Source of the DNA: Burkholderiales bacterium
GTDB taxonomy: Bacteria; Pseudomonadota; Gammaproteobacteria; Burkholderiales; Burkholderiaceae_C
Assembly: GCA_016213325.1 (NCBI GenBank)
Contig: JACRAY010000006.1
Coordinates: 110,553 to 174,552, forward strand
DNA: 64,000 bases
Direction: 5' to 3'
Shown here piece after piece: positions 1 through 8,421 of the stretch. Each line of letters opens with the position of its first letter. The first letter of the stretch is position 1. The position numbers and the translations under genes are program-made. Below the pieces are notes generated by a model. It did no database searches, was not told where the DNA came from, and was given only the letters and a program-made list of their open reading frames with translations.

Positions 1-366
1 GTCGTCGATCGCCTGCTTGCCCAGGATCACCAGGCCGGGCTGTTCCTTGTCGACCAGGGCCTTCAGCAGCTTGGCCACGGCCAGTGGCTGCAGTTCCTCA
101 TCGGTGTGCACGAGGATGGCGCGGTCGGCGCCGATGGCCATGGCGGTGCGCAGGGTCTCCTGGCACTGCTGCACGCCGCAGGAGACGGCGATGACTTCGG
201 TGGCCACGCCCTTTTCCCTGAGGCGGACCGCCTCTTCGACGGCGATTTCGTCGAACGGGTTCATGCTCATCTTCACGTTGGCGATGTCCACACCCGTGTG
301 GTCCGACTTCACGCGGACCTTCACGTTGTAGTCCACCACCCGTTTCACCGGTACGAGGACCTTCAT
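1..366 (-). CDS. etfB: Electron transfer flavoprotein beta subunit, 5' part only
   Basis: The first 122 codons are present; the C-terminus lies beyond the left edge. The start [14 protein letters not shown] and the later [12 protein letters not shown] and [10 protein letters not shown] segments are typical of bacterial EtfB. With EtfA it forms the soluble FAD/AMP heterodimer that carries electrons from acyl-CoA and other dehydrogenases to ETF-ubiquinone oxidoreductase. etfA would be expected just downstream, outside the window. The leader (367-510) carries a consensus-like -10 box and two palindromes that look like operators, so control by fatty-acid or branched-chain amino-acid regulators is likely (inference). 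Confidence 0.95.
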   Translation of the reverse strand, partial: MKVLVPVKRVVDYNVKVRVKSDHTGVDIANVKMSMNPFDEIAVEEAVRLREKGVATEVIAVSCGVQQCQETLRTAMAIGADRAILVHTDEELQPLAVAKLLKALVDKEQPGLVILGKQAIDD

Positions 367-404
367 GCTTCTGATGCTCCAGAGTTGCGGAAACTGGTTG
401 ACGT

Positions 405-424
405 TGACGTTTACGTAAACGTCA
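405..424. promoter_or_regulatory. Perfect 20-bp palindromic operator in the etfB leader
   Basis: TGACGTTTACGTAAACGTCA is a perfect 20-bp palindrome about 39 bases upstream of the etfB start codon and downstream of the predicted transcription start. From memory, MerR-family LiuR sites upstream of acyl-CoA and branched-chain catabolism genes in proteobacteria have a similar ACGTTTACGT core. The palindrome is seen directly; the regulator is inferred. Confidence 0.6.
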
Positions 425-480
425 TTCTAGGCGCTGGCGCCTGCGAATCGCTCCAATTGTCGGCCCGCCGACACAAAAAA

Positions 481-506
481 GAACGGTCGTTCGATTTTCA
501 ATTATA
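481..506 (-). promoter_or_regulatory. etfB promoter with overlapping palindromic operator
   Basis: On the minus strand TATAAT (501-506) is a consensus -10 box. The expected -35 position carries only a weak GTGAAC. The palindrome GAACGGTCGTTC (481-492) covers the region just below the -10, where transcription should start, so a bound TetR-type repressor (a FadP-like acyl-CoA sensor is one candidate) would block initiation. The box and palindrome are observed; the regulator is a guess. Confidence 0.45.
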
Positions 507-625
507 GGCCCGGCACCCACCCTGTTCACCAACCGCGCGGACGGTTAATCCGGGTAAGTCTGGACCGGTGTCCGTGCGGGCGCAACGTACAGTCTGCCGG
601 ATTCGCATCACCGGAGCATGCCCCC

Positions 626-1636
626 ATGAAACGCCAATTGCTGGTCGCCGCCGCGACTGTCCTCGCCGCCGGTACCGCCTCGGCCCAGACCACGCTGACC
701 CTGTCGAGCTGGGTGCCGCCCAACCACTCGCTGACGCTGGTGCAAAGCGAATGGTGCGAGCTGGTGTCCAAGAATTCCGGCGGCAAGATCAAGTGCAACC
801 TGCTGCCGCGCGCGGTGGCCGCGCCCCCCGGTACCTTCGACGCCGTGAAGAACGGCCTGGCCGACGTGTCCTTCATCGTGCACGGCTACACGCCGGGGCG
901 CTTCGTGCACACGCAGATGGCCGAGTTCCCCTTCCTCGGCGACGCCGCCGAGCCGCTGTCGGTGGCCTTCCACAAGGTTGCCAGCAAGCACCCGCAGTTT
1001 GCGCAGGAGCACGCCGGTGTCAAGGTCATCGCCTACTTCACGCACGGCCCCGGCATCGTCTTCAACACCAAGCGGCCGGTTGCCAAGGCCGAAGACCTGC
1101 AGGGCCTGAAGTGGCGCGTGGGCGGCGGCATGGTCAACGAAATCGCCAAGACGCTGGGCATGAACGTCACGCTCAAGCCCGCCCCCGAGTCGTACGAGCT
1201 GCTTGCCGGCGGCGTGATGGACGGCACGCTGTTCCCCGCGGAGTCGACCGAGTCGTTCCGCATCGACAAGCTGATCAAGCACGCCACCACCTTCCCGGGC
1301 GGCCTGTACAACACCAGCTTCGCCTTCGTCATGAACCCGGCCAAGTACGACAAGATGAGCCCCGACGAGAAGAAGGCGGTGGACGCCGCGTCGGGTGAGT
1401 TCGCCGCGCGCATGATCGGCCGCAGCTGGGACAAGGTGGACCGCCGCGCGTTCGCGCTGATGCAGGCCAACAACGTGAACATCGTCAAGGCCGACGCGAA
1501 GTTCGTCGCCGACGTGAAGGCGAAGACCTCGGGGCTGGAAGCGAAGTGGGCCAAGGAGGCCGAGGCCAAGGGCCTGAAGGACGCGGCGAAAGTGCTCGCC
1601 GACTTCCGCGCGGAGATCGCGAAGGCTTCGAAGTAA
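626..1636 (+). CDS. dctP: TRAP transporter substrate-binding protein (DctP family)
   Basis: A 336-residue periplasmic solute receptor. Residues 1-20 are a Sec signal peptide (cleavage ASA|Q). The mature part has the DctP layout, including LKWRVGGGMVNEIAKTLG and LAGGVMDGTLFPAES segments in the middle. It captures an organic acid or similar carboxylated ligand and delivers it to the DctQ/DctM permease encoded next. The ATG has a GGAG ribosome-binding site about ten bases upstream. A terminator-like hairpin directly after the stop codon would favour production of this receptor over the membrane subunits. The ligand cannot be read from the sequence. Confidence 0.9.
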   Translation: MKRQLLVAAATVLAAGTASAQTTLTLSSWVPPNHSLTLVQSEWCELVSKNSGGKIKCNLLPRAVAAPPGTFDAVKNGLADVSFIVHGYTPGRFVHTQMAEFPFLGDAAEPLSVAFHKVASKHPQFAQEHAGVKVIAYFTHGPGIVFNTKRPVAKAEDLQGLKWRVGGGMVNEIAKTLGMNVTLKPAPESYELLAGGVMDGTLFPAESTESFRIDKLIKHATTFPGGLYNTSFAFVMNPAKYDKMSPDEKKAVDAASGEFAARMIGRSWDKVDRRAFALMQANNVNIVKADAKFVADVKAKTSGLEAKWAKEAEAKGLKDAAKVLADFRAEIAKASK

Positions 1637-1658
1637 AGACGACCGTCGGTCTGGTACA

Positions 1659-1695
1659 AAGGCGGCACCCGTGCGGGGGAGCCGCCTTCTTTTTT
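1659..1695 (+). terminator. Rho-independent terminator or attenuator between dctP and dctQ
   Basis: AAGGCGGC (1659-1666) pairs perfectly with GCCGCCTT (1681-1688) around a 14-base loop and is followed by a run of six T. It lies after the dctP stop and ends about 12 bases before the dctQ start, so partial termination would make receptor mRNA more abundant than permease mRNA. Confidence 0.75.
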
Positions 1696-1706
1696 CGTGG
1701 ACGCCA

Positions 1707-2192
1707 ATGAAGAAACTGCTGGAACTGGCCAGCGGCCTGCTGTCGGGGCTTGCCCTCTTTGCCATCATGGCCCTGACGTTCTTCGACGTGCTGGGCCGCA
1801 AGTTCGCCAACCGCTCCATCGACGGCTCCCTCGAACTCACCGAATTGCTGATGGTGGTGGTGATCTTCGGCGCGCTGCCGCTGGTGTCCGAGCGGGGCGA
1901 GCACGTCGAGTTCGACTCGCTCGACCCGTACCTGCCCCGGTGGCTGCGCAAGGCGCAGAACGTGCTGGTGCACCTGCTCTGCGCGGGTTTGCTGGTCGGG
2001 CTGGGCTGGCTGATGTGGGAGACCGCTTCGCAGTTCATGGCGTCGGGTGAGACCACGGCGCAACTGAAGATCCTGAAGGCGCCCTTCATCTACGGCATGA
2101 GCATCCTGTGCATCGCCACCGGCGTCATCCACCTGTTCCTGCTGGGGCAGCCGCCGGTGCAAAGGGCCGAAGGGGAAGGTGTGGCCCTGTGA
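1707..2192 (+). CDS. dctQ: TRAP transporter small permease (DctQ family)
   Basis: A 161-residue protein with four hydrophobic segments, the size and topology of DctQ subunits. The MVVVIFGALPLVSERGEHVEFD stretch (first 20 residues of it are the hallmark: helix, then a conserved acidic/histidine turn) is typical. It binds DctM and stabilises the transporter in the inner membrane. The start MKKLLELASG was chosen because the in-frame GTG further upstream (1671) lies inside the terminator loop. The stop overlaps the dctM start (GTGA), implying translational coupling. Confidence 0.88.
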   Translation: MKKLLELASGLLSGLALFAIMALTFFDVLGRKFANRSIDGSLELTELLMVVVIFGALPLVSERGEHVEFDSLDPYLPRWLRKAQNVLVHLLCAGLLVGLGWLMWETASQFMASGETTAQLKILKAPFIYGMSILCIATGVIHLFLLGQPPVQRAEGEGVAL

Positions 2193-3481
2193 CCGAAGCC
2201 TTGCTCGGGTTCGGCGCCATCTTCCTGCTCGCAGTCATGCGCGTGCCGCTGGCATTCGCCATGGGACTGGTCGGCATCTGCGGGATGGGCCTCACGCGCG
2301 GCTGGGGCCCTGCGATGGCGAGCACCTCGCAGGTGGTTTACGAAACCGGCTTCGCCTACACGCTGTCGGTGATCCCGCTGTTCATCCTGATGGGCAACTT
2401 CGTCGCCCGCGCGGGCCTCGCCCACGAACTGTTCCAGGCGGCGTACGCCTTCGTCGGCCACGTGCGCGGCGGGCTCGCGCACGCGACGGTGGCAGCTTGC
2501 GCGGGCTTCGGCGCCATCTGCGGGTCGTCCATCGCCACGGCGGCCACCATGAGCAAGGTGGCCTACCCGTCGATGCGCCGGCTGGGCTACAGCGAGTCGC
2601 TGTCCACCGGCGTCATGGCGGCCGGCGGCACGCTGGGCATCATGATCCCGCCGTCGACCATCATGGTGATCTACGGCATCGTCACGCAGACGAACATCGG
2701 CCAGCTCTTCGCAGCCGGTGTGATCCCTGGCGCATTGACGGCGTCGCTGCTGATGGCAGGCATCGCGGTGATCACCGCACGCGATCCCGAACACGCGCCG
2801 CCGGGTGAGCGCACCCCGTGGCCCGACCGCTGGCGCGCGCTGCGTGGCATCTGGGGCGTGGTGGTGCTGGTGGTCGTGGTGCTGGGCGGCATCTACGGGG
2901 GCTTCTTCACGGCCACCGAGGGCGCCGGCTTCGGCGCCTTCGGCGCTTTCCTGTTCGCGCTGCTGCGCGGCCGGCTTTCGTTGCGAGTCGTGCTCGAGGT
3001 GCTGGTCGAGTCGGCGCGCACCACCGCCATGCTGTTCACGCTGCTGATCGCCGCGACCATCTTCGCCAACTTCGTGAACTTCACGAGCATGCCGTCGGAC
3101 CTGAAGGACCTGATCACCCAGTCGGGGCTGTCGCCGACGATGGTGGTCGTTTCCATGATGGCGATCTACGTGGTGCTTGGCACCGTGATGGAGGAGCTCA
3201 CCATGGTGCTGCTCACCATCCCGCTGTTCTTCCCCATCGTCACCAGCATGGGGTTCGACCCGGTGTGGTTCGGCGTGCTCATCGTGATGATCGTGCAGAT
3301 CGGCCTGATCTCGCCGCCGGTGGGCATGAACCTCTTCGTGATCAACGCGCTGCTGCCCGGCGTGGGCTTGCGCAACATCTTCAAGGGCTGCTGGCCCTTC
3401 GTGCTGGTGATGGTATTCGTGCTGGGGCTGCTGATTGCTTTTCCGCAGCTGAGCTTGTGGTTGCCGTCGTTGATGCGCTGA
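2189..3481 (+). CDS. dctM: TRAP transporter large permease (DctM family)
   Basis: A 430-residue integral membrane protein with about a dozen hydrophobic segments, the normal DctM length. It carries family signatures GFGAICGSSIATAATMSKVAYP and GTLGIMIPPS, and a C-terminal GLISPPVGMNLFVIN segment. It is the sodium-coupled channel subunit of the TRAP transporter. The start is taken as GTG at 2189, overlapping the dctQ stop as GTGA, because upstream in-frame sequence is Arg/Pro-rich and not membrane-like. The gene is last in the operon; a convergent mscS-like gene follows. Confidence 0.9.
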   Translation: MTEALLGFGAIFLLAVMRVPLAFAMGLVGICGMGLTRGWGPAMASTSQVVYETGFAYTLSVIPLFILMGNFVARAGLAHELFQAAYAFVGHVRGGLAHATVAACAGFGAICGSSIATAATMSKVAYPSMRRLGYSESLSTGVMAAGGTLGIMIPPSTIMVIYGIVTQTNIGQLFAAGVIPGALTASLLMAGIAVITARDPEHAPPGERTPWPDRWRALRGIWGVVVLVVVVLGGIYGGFFTATEGAGFGAFGAFLFALLRGRLSLRVVLEVLVESARTTAMLFTLLIAATIFANFVNFTSMPSDLKDLITQSGLSPTMVVVSMMAIYVVLGTVMEELTMVLLTIPLFFPIVTSMGFDPVWFGVLIVMIVQIGLISPPVGMNLFVINALLPGVGLRNIFKGCWPFVLVMVFVLGLLIAFPQLSLWLPSLMR

Positions 3482-3501
3482 GCGGAAGTCCGGGGTTTTC
3501 C

Positions 3502-3522
3502 TTCTGCGTCTTCTGCGTTCAA
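3502..3522. repeat. Dispersed TTCTGCG repeat, short copy
   Basis: TTCTGCGTCTTCTGCGTTCA(A) lies in the short convergent gap between dctM and the mscS-like gene and touches the latter's 3' end. It differs at only one base from an arm of the inverted repeat upstream of pyrG (56723-56743), so the two are members of one dispersed family. Confidence 0.55.
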
Positions 3523-4775
3523 TCCTTTGCCAAAAGCCCGGGATTCACCAGTGTCACCACCCGCTGCGGCGCAGGCAACTCGATGCCCGCCGAGCGGATC
3601 CCCTGCAGGATCCGCAGGTTCACTTCCGACTTGACGTTGCCCTGTCCATTGGCCGGGTCCTGGATCCAGAAGTAAAGCGTGAACTCCAGCCCATCGGGCG
3701 CAAACCGCGTGAGTCGGGCCGCGGGCTCCGGATCGGCGATCACGCGGGATGACGCCCGTGCGGCTTCCAGCAGGATGCGCTGCACCACTTCCACGTCGGC
3801 ATCGTTGCCCACTGTGATCTCAGTTGAGGCCATCACCTTCGGGTCGGCCAGCGACAGGTTTTCGATGCGCTCGGTAATCAGCTTCTCGTTGGGCACGATG
3901 GACTCGCGGCCCGACAGCGAACGGATCAGCGTGTAGCGGGTCTTGATGTCGGTGACCACGCCTTCGAAGTTGTCCACACGCACCGTGTCGCCGATGCGCA
4001 CGCTGCGCTCCCACAGGATGACGAAGCCGCTGACGTAGTTGGAGGCGAGCTTCTGCAACCCGAAACCCAGTCCCACGCCCAGCGCGCCGCCCAGCACCGA
4101 CAGCGCCGTCAGGTCGACGCCCACCGCCGACAGCGCGAACAGCAGGCCCACCAGCAGCAGCACGGCGCGGATGGTGTTGTTGGCGATCTTGCGCAGCGAC
4201 AGGTCGTCCACCGCTTCGCGCAGCACCTTGCGCTCCACCGCAGCCGAAATCCACAGCGTGACCACCAGCACCGCGCCGGCCGACAGCGTGCCCTGCACGA
4301 TGGCCAGCAGGCTGATCTTCGTCTTGCCGAACGCGAAGACGATCGCGTCCATCTCGTCCATCAGCACCGGCAGCAGGCCCAGGATCCACGTGATCGCGGC
4401 CAGCCAGGCCAGCCACGAGAACAGCCGCTCGATCAGGCGGGCCGCGGCGGAATTCGGGAAAGCCACCGTGAACACGCGGGCCAGCAGCCGTATGACCGCC
4501 AGCGAGATCAGCACCGGGATGGCGATGCGCAGCAGCGGCACCGCCTGCAGCCTGCCCAGCCCGAGCCGCGCCGACCAGACGAGGCCCAGCGCCAGCAGCG
4601 GGAACAGCACGCCGTCGAAGATGAAGCGGCCGAACCACACCGAGTCGGGCCCGTGCCGCCGCCCCACCAGCCAGGCGACGCCCCAGGCACTGCCCAGGCA
4701 GCCCAGCAGCACGAGGAACTCCCAGCCTATGCCCCCGTGGCCCAGGTCACGGACCAGCCTTTCGAGGTCGGTCAT
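3519..4775 (-). CDS. MscS-family mechanosensitive ion channel
   Basis: 418 residues. Several N-terminal hydrophobic helices precede the MscS core: a pore-helix-like GGALGVGLGFGLQKLASN region (Gly/Ala-rich, as in TM3 of MscS), then the beta domain with SVRIGDTVRVDNFEG and RIENLS motifs. It should open under membrane tension to release solutes during osmotic down-shock. The gene is the last of three leftward genes and its ATG overlaps the preceding stop (ATGA). It is longer than E. coli MscS (286 residues), with extra N-terminal helices, like the mid-sized paralogues. Confidence 0.88.
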   Translation of the reverse strand: MTDLERLVRDLGHGGIGWEFLVLLGCLGSAWGVAWLVGRRHGPDSVWFGRFIFDGVLFPLLALGLVWSARLGLGRLQAVPLLRIAIPVLISLAVIRLLARVFTVAFPNSAAARLIERLFSWLAWLAAITWILGLLPVLMDEMDAIVFAFGKTKISLLAIVQGTLSAGAVLVVTLWISAAVERKVLREAVDDLSLRKIANNTIRAVLLLVGLLFALSAVGVDLTALSVLGGALGVGLGFGLQKLASNYVSGFVILWERSVRIGDTVRVDNFEGVVTDIKTRYTLIRSLSGRESIVPNEKLITERIENLSLADPKVMASTEITVGNDADVEVVQRILLEAARASSRVIADPEPAARLTRFAPDGLEFTLYFWIQDPANGQGNVKSEVNLRILQGIRSAGIELPAPQRVVTLVNPGLLAKD

Positions 4776-5545
4776 TTCCAGGCCGGCTTGCGCTTCTGGG
4801 TGAAGGCCGTCACGCCTTCCTGCGCGCAGGTGTCCATCATGTTGGCCGCCATGGTCTGCCCAGCGAGCTGGTAGGCGGCTTCGATGCCCATTTCGCGCTG
4901 GCGGTAGAACAGTTCCTTGCCCATTGCCAGCGCCGCGCGCGGCTTCGCCACGATGCTCGCGACCAGCCGCTCGACTTCGTCATCCAGTTGCTCCGGCGGC
5001 ACGGCGCGATTCACCAGGCCCCGCTGCACGGCTTCGCGGGAATCGATGAAGTCACCCGTCACCAGCATTTCCATCGCCTGTTTCGGCGGCACGTTGCGCA
5101 GCAGCGGCACGCTGGGCGTGGAGCAGAAGAGGCCGAAGTTCACGCCGCTGACGGCGAACGAGGCCTCGGTCGAGGCCACCGCCAGGTCGCACTGCGCCAC
5201 CAGCTGGCAGCCCGCAGCGGTCGCGATGCCCTGCACCCGGGCAATCACCGGCACCGGCAGCTTCTGGATCGTGAGCATCATGCGGCTGCACTGCGCAAAG
5301 AGCTGCTGGTAGTAGGCAAGCTCCGGCGTCGCGATCATTTCCTTCAGGTTGTGGCCGGCGCAGAAAGCCTTGCCCTCGCCCCGCAAGACCACGGCGCGTA
5401 CGGACTCGTCGGCGCCCACGCGGTCCAGCGCTGCCTGCAGCGCATCCAGCATTTCCTCGGACAACGCGTTGAAGCTCGACGGCCGGTTCATGGCCAGCGT
5501 CACGACGCCGCGCTCGTCCCTGCTTTCGACGACGACCGTATCCAT
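4772..5545 (-). CDS. Crotonase-fold protein, ECHDC3-like enoyl-CoA hydratase relative
   Basis: 257 residues. The oxyanion-hole segments AFCAGHNLKEM and ATAAGCQLVAQCDLAVAS are clear. The two catalytic glutamates of classical enoyl-CoA hydratase are not in place: the first position reads GCQL and the second lies in a VSGVNFGL loop without Glu. Together with the C-terminal EGVTAFTQKRKPAWK this matches the ECHDC3 subfamily (human ECHDC3, mitochondrial) rather than a true hydratase. The substrate is unknown. It overlaps the upstream deacetylase stop by one base (TGATG) and the downstream channel start (ATGA), so the three genes form one operon. Confidence 0.85.
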   Translation of the reverse strand: MDTVVVESRDERGVVTLAMNRPSSFNALSEEMLDALQAALDRVGADESVRAVVLRGEGKAFCAGHNLKEMIATPELAYYQQLFAQCSRMMLTIQKLPVPVIARVQGIATAAGCQLVAQCDLAVASTEASFAVSGVNFGLFCSTPSVPLLRNVPPKQAMEMLVTGDFIDSREAVQRGLVNRAVPPEQLDDEVERLVASIVAKPRAALAMGKELFYRQREMGIEAAYQLAGQTMAANMMDTCAQEGVTAFTQKRKPAWK

Positions 5546-6498
5546 CACAGGTCCGCCAGCGCCCGCAGGTGGGCTTCGACGCTGCGCCCCAGTGCGCTCA
5601 GGTTGTAGCCGCCTTCCAGCGACGACACGATGCGGCCCTTGGCATGGCGCTTCGCCACTTCCTTCAGCTGCCAGGTGATCCACTTGTAGTCGTCTTCCAC
5701 CATGCCCAGCTGGCCCAGGTCGTCCTCGCGGTGTGCGTCGAAGCCGGCGCTGATGAAGATCATCTCGGGCCTGAAGGCCTCCAGCCGGGGCAGCCACGCC
5801 TGCTCCACGATCTCGCGGATGGCCGCCCCCCGGGTGAAGGCCGGCACCGGCACGTTGACCATGTTGGCCGCCGGTGCTTCGGTGCCGCTGTAGGGGTAGA
5901 AGGGGTGCTGGAAGATCGAGCACATCAGCACCCGGTCGTCGCCGGCCAGGATGTCCTCGGTGCCGTTGCCGTGGTGCACGTCGAAGTCCACCACCGCCAC
6001 CCGCTGCAGGCCGTGCCGCTGAAGCGCGTGCAGCGCTGCGACGGCCACGTTGTTGAAGATGCAGAAGCCCATGGACCGTGCCCGGCAGGCATGGTGGCCG
6101 GGCGGCCGCACGGCGCAGAAAGCGTTTTCCATCTCGCCGTTGATCACCGCGTCGGTGGCCGCCACCACAGCGCCTGCGGCGCGCAGGCTGGCGTTGTAGC
6201 TGTGGCGGTTCATCGAGGTGTCGGGGTCGATGTGCAGGTGGCCCGTGCCGCCGGCGTCGTCGTCCTCGATCACTTCCTGGGCCAGCCCACGGATGGAGGC
6301 CACGTGCATGCGGCTGTGCGCCAGTTCGAGCTGCGACGTGCTGGCCAGCGGCGCCTCGCGCCGGTCCAGGGCGTCGGCAACGCCCGAGGCGATCAGGCGG
6401 TCCTCGATGGCATCGAGCCGCTCGGGACATTCGGGGTGGCCGCGCCCCATGTCGTGGCGCCTGCAGTCGGGATGGGTGAAATAGCCGGTTCTGCTCAT
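5545..6498 (-). CDS. Histone deacetylase family protein (class II HDAC-like amidohydrolase)
   Basis: 317 residues with the full arginase/deacetylase zinc site: RPPGHHA (131-137), DFDVHHGNG (171-179), a later SAGFDAH with the third metal ligand, and a C-terminal EGGYN. Bacterial members remove acyl groups from polyamines, acetoin-related metabolites or lysines; the substrate here is not evident. ATG at 6498 was chosen because the family N-terminus TGYFTHPDC begins there; upstream in-frame residues have no family match. First gene of the leftward operon, divergent from the MoxR ATPase with a 22-base gap. Confidence 0.9.
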   Translation of the reverse strand: MSRTGYFTHPDCRRHDMGRGHPECPERLDAIEDRLIASGVADALDRREAPLASTSQLELAHSRMHVASIRGLAQEVIEDDDAGGTGHLHIDPDTSMNRHSYNASLRAAGAVVAATDAVINGEMENAFCAVRPPGHHACRARSMGFCIFNNVAVAALHALQRHGLQRVAVVDFDVHHGNGTEDILAGDDRVLMCSIFQHPFYPYSGTEAPAANMVNVPVPAFTRGAAIREIVEQAWLPRLEAFRPEMIFISAGFDAHREDDLGQLGMVEDDYKWITWQLKEVAKRHAKGRIVSSLEGGYNLSALGRSVEAHLRALADL

Positions 6499-6520
6499 TT
6501 GCGCTAAGGTTGCCGCTCTT

Positions 6521-7441
6521 ATGGACGCACAACAAAAACTCAAGAATCTCCTCGGCCAGCTTAACACGGTGATCGTCGGAAAGCCTGCCCAGGTCCGCGA
6601 CTGCATCGCGTGCCTGCTGGCCGGGGGGCACCTGCTGATCGAGGACGTTCCGGGGGTCGGCAAGACCACCCTGGCGCACGCGCTGTCGCGGGCCTTCGGC
6701 CTGCAGTTCTCGCGGGTGCAGTTCACCGCCGACCTGATGCCCAGCGACCTGTCGGGCGTTTCGGTCTACGACCGCGGCAAGGAAAGCTTCATCTTCCACC
6801 CCGGGCCGATCTTCGCGCAGGTGCTGCTGGCCGACGAGATCAACCGGGCCAGCCCCAAGACGCAGAGCGCGCTGCTCGAAGCCATGGAGGAGAAGCAGGT
6901 GACGGTGGAAGGCGAGACGCGCATGCTGCCTTCGCCCTTCTTCGTGATCGCCACGCAGAACCCGCATGACCAGCTGGGCACCTTTGCGCTGCCCGAGTCG
7001 CAGCTGGACCGCTTCCTCATGCGCATCTCGCTGGGCTATCCGGACCGCAAGGCTGAACGCGACCTGTTCACCGGTGCCGACCGCCGCGACATGATCGAGT
7101 CGCTGCCCCATACGCTGTCGCCCGCCGACCTGCAGGCGTTGCAGAAACAGGCGCTGCAGGTCCATGCGGCCGACCCGTTGCTGGACTACGTGCAGGACCT
7201 GGTTGCGGCCACGCGTTCGGGCCGCTGGTTCCTGCAGGGGCTGAGCCCGCGCGCGGGCATCTCGGTGATCCGCGCCGCCAAGGCGCAGGCGCTGCTGTCC
7301 GGCCGCGACTACGTGGCGCCCGACGACGTGCAGGCGATCTTCCCGCAGACGGTGGCGCACCGGCTGATCCCGGTGGGCGACGCCGGGCGTGGGCCCATCG
7401 AGCAGGTGAAGGCGATGCTGGAGGGGGTGGCGTTGCCGTGA
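6521..7441 (+). CDS. MoxR-family AAA+ ATPase
   Basis: 306 residues. Walker A GVGKTT (45-50), Walker B LLADEIN (102-108), and the MoxR hallmarks TQNPHDQLGTFALPESQLDRF and GLSPRAGI are present. MoxR ATPases act as chaperones that activate or insert metal centres into partner proteins. Here the next genes are a DUF58 protein and a membrane transglutaminase, the standard MoxR-DUF58-TgpA arrangement. It overlaps the next start by four bases (GTGA), so translation is coupled. Confidence 0.93.
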   Translation: MDAQQKLKNLLGQLNTVIVGKPAQVRDCIACLLAGGHLLIEDVPGVGKTTLAHALSRAFGLQFSRVQFTADLMPSDLSGVSVYDRGKESFIFHPGPIFAQVLLADEINRASPKTQSALLEAMEEKQVTVEGETRMLPSPFFVIATQNPHDQLGTFALPESQLDRFLMRISLGYPDRKAERDLFTGADRRDMIESLPHTLSPADLQALQKQALQVHAADPLLDYVQDLVAATRSGRWFLQGLSPRAGISVIRAAKAQALLSGRDYVAPDDVQAIFPQTVAHRLIPVGDAGRGPIEQVKAMLEGVALP

Positions 7442-8421
7442 ACACCGCCGCCCTCAACCCCATAGGCTTCGCCCGCAGGCGCTTCCGCCAGTGGTGGCAG
7501 GCGCGGCTGCCGCTCTCGGACACCATCACGCTCACGCAGCGCAACGTCTACATCCTGCCCACCCGGCCGGGCTTCATGCTGGCGCTCACGCTCATGGTGC
7601 TGCTGGTCGCTTCGATCAACTACCAGTTGAACCTGGGCTACCTGCTGACGTTCCTGCTGGCCGGCAGCGCGGTGGTGGGCATGCACGTGTGCCATTCGAC
7701 GCTGCGTGGCCTGACGATGAACCTGATGCCGCCCGACGCGCAGTTCGCGGGCGCCAGCGCCACGCTGTCGGTGGTGCTCACCAACGCGCGCCGCTCGGTG
7801 CGCCATGGCATCGGGCTGGCCGTGCTGGACGAGACGCATCCCGACCACTGGAGCTGGACCGACGTGCCCGCGCAGGGCAGCTGCACCGTGCAGGTCGCCT
7901 TCAAGCCCGCGCGCCGCGGCCTGCATCGCGTGCCGGCGCTCACGGCCGAAACGCGCTTTCCGCTGGGCACCTTCCGCGTGTGGACCGTGTGGCGGCCCGC
8001 CGCGCAGGTGCTGGTGTACCCGCAGCCCGAAAGCTTCCCGCCGCCCCTGCCGCCAGGCGAGCCGCGCGCGGGCGGCGCCAACGCCGCGCGGGTGCAGAGC
8101 ACAGGCGAGTTCGAGGGCGTGCGCGCCTACCGCCGCGGCGACCCGCTGAAGCTGGTGGTGTGGAAGAAGGCCGCCAAGTCGCCCAGCAACGACCTGGTGA
8201 GCCGCGACACCATCCAGGCGCAGCGCTACGAGCTGTGGCTCGACTTCGCCACGGCCGGCCACGCCGACATCGAGCACAAGCTGTCGCGGCTGGCCGCCTG
8301 GGTGCTGCAGGCCGAAAAGCTCGGGGTCGACTACGGGTTGCGGCTGCCCCGCCAGCAGGTTGCGCCCGCTATGGGCGAGGCGCACAAGCGCCGCTGCCTC
8401 GAGGCGCTGGCGACATGCTGA
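7438..8421 (+). CDS. DUF58 domain membrane protein
   Basis: 327 residues starting at GTG. Two hydrophobic segments near residues 40-80 are followed by a soluble region with the DUF58 signature EFEGVRAYRRGDPLKLVVWKKAAK (about 225-248, cited here in part). DUF58 proteins accompany MoxR ATPases and have a von Willebrand-A-like fold. The role is unknown but probably cell-envelope related given the neighbours. It overlaps MoxR by 4 bases and the transglutaminase gene by 7. Confidence 0.85.
   Translation: MNTAALNPIGFARRRFRQWWQARLPLSDTITLTQRNVYILPTRPGFMLALTLMVLLVASINYQLNLGYLLTFLLAGSAVVGMHVCHSTLRGLTMNLMPPDAQFAGASATLSVVLTNARRSVRHGIGLAVLDETHPDHWSWTDVPAQGSCTVQVAFKPARRGLHRVPALTAETRFPLGTFRVWTVWRPAAQVLVYPQPESFPPPLPPGEPRAGGANAARVQSTGEFEGVRAYRRGDPLKLVVWKKAAKSPSNDLVSRDTIQAQRYELWLDFATAGHADIEHKLSRLAAWVLQAEKLGVDYGLRLPRQQVAPAMGEAHKRRCLEALATC

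Noticed and set aside
4772..7360. Very long open frames opposite or across known genes (for example over moxR, the DUF58 gene, pyrG, comEC and the ATP-grasp genes)
   Set aside because: They are Arg/Ala/His-rich translations typical of high-GC shadow frames and overlap proteins with clear family motifs.
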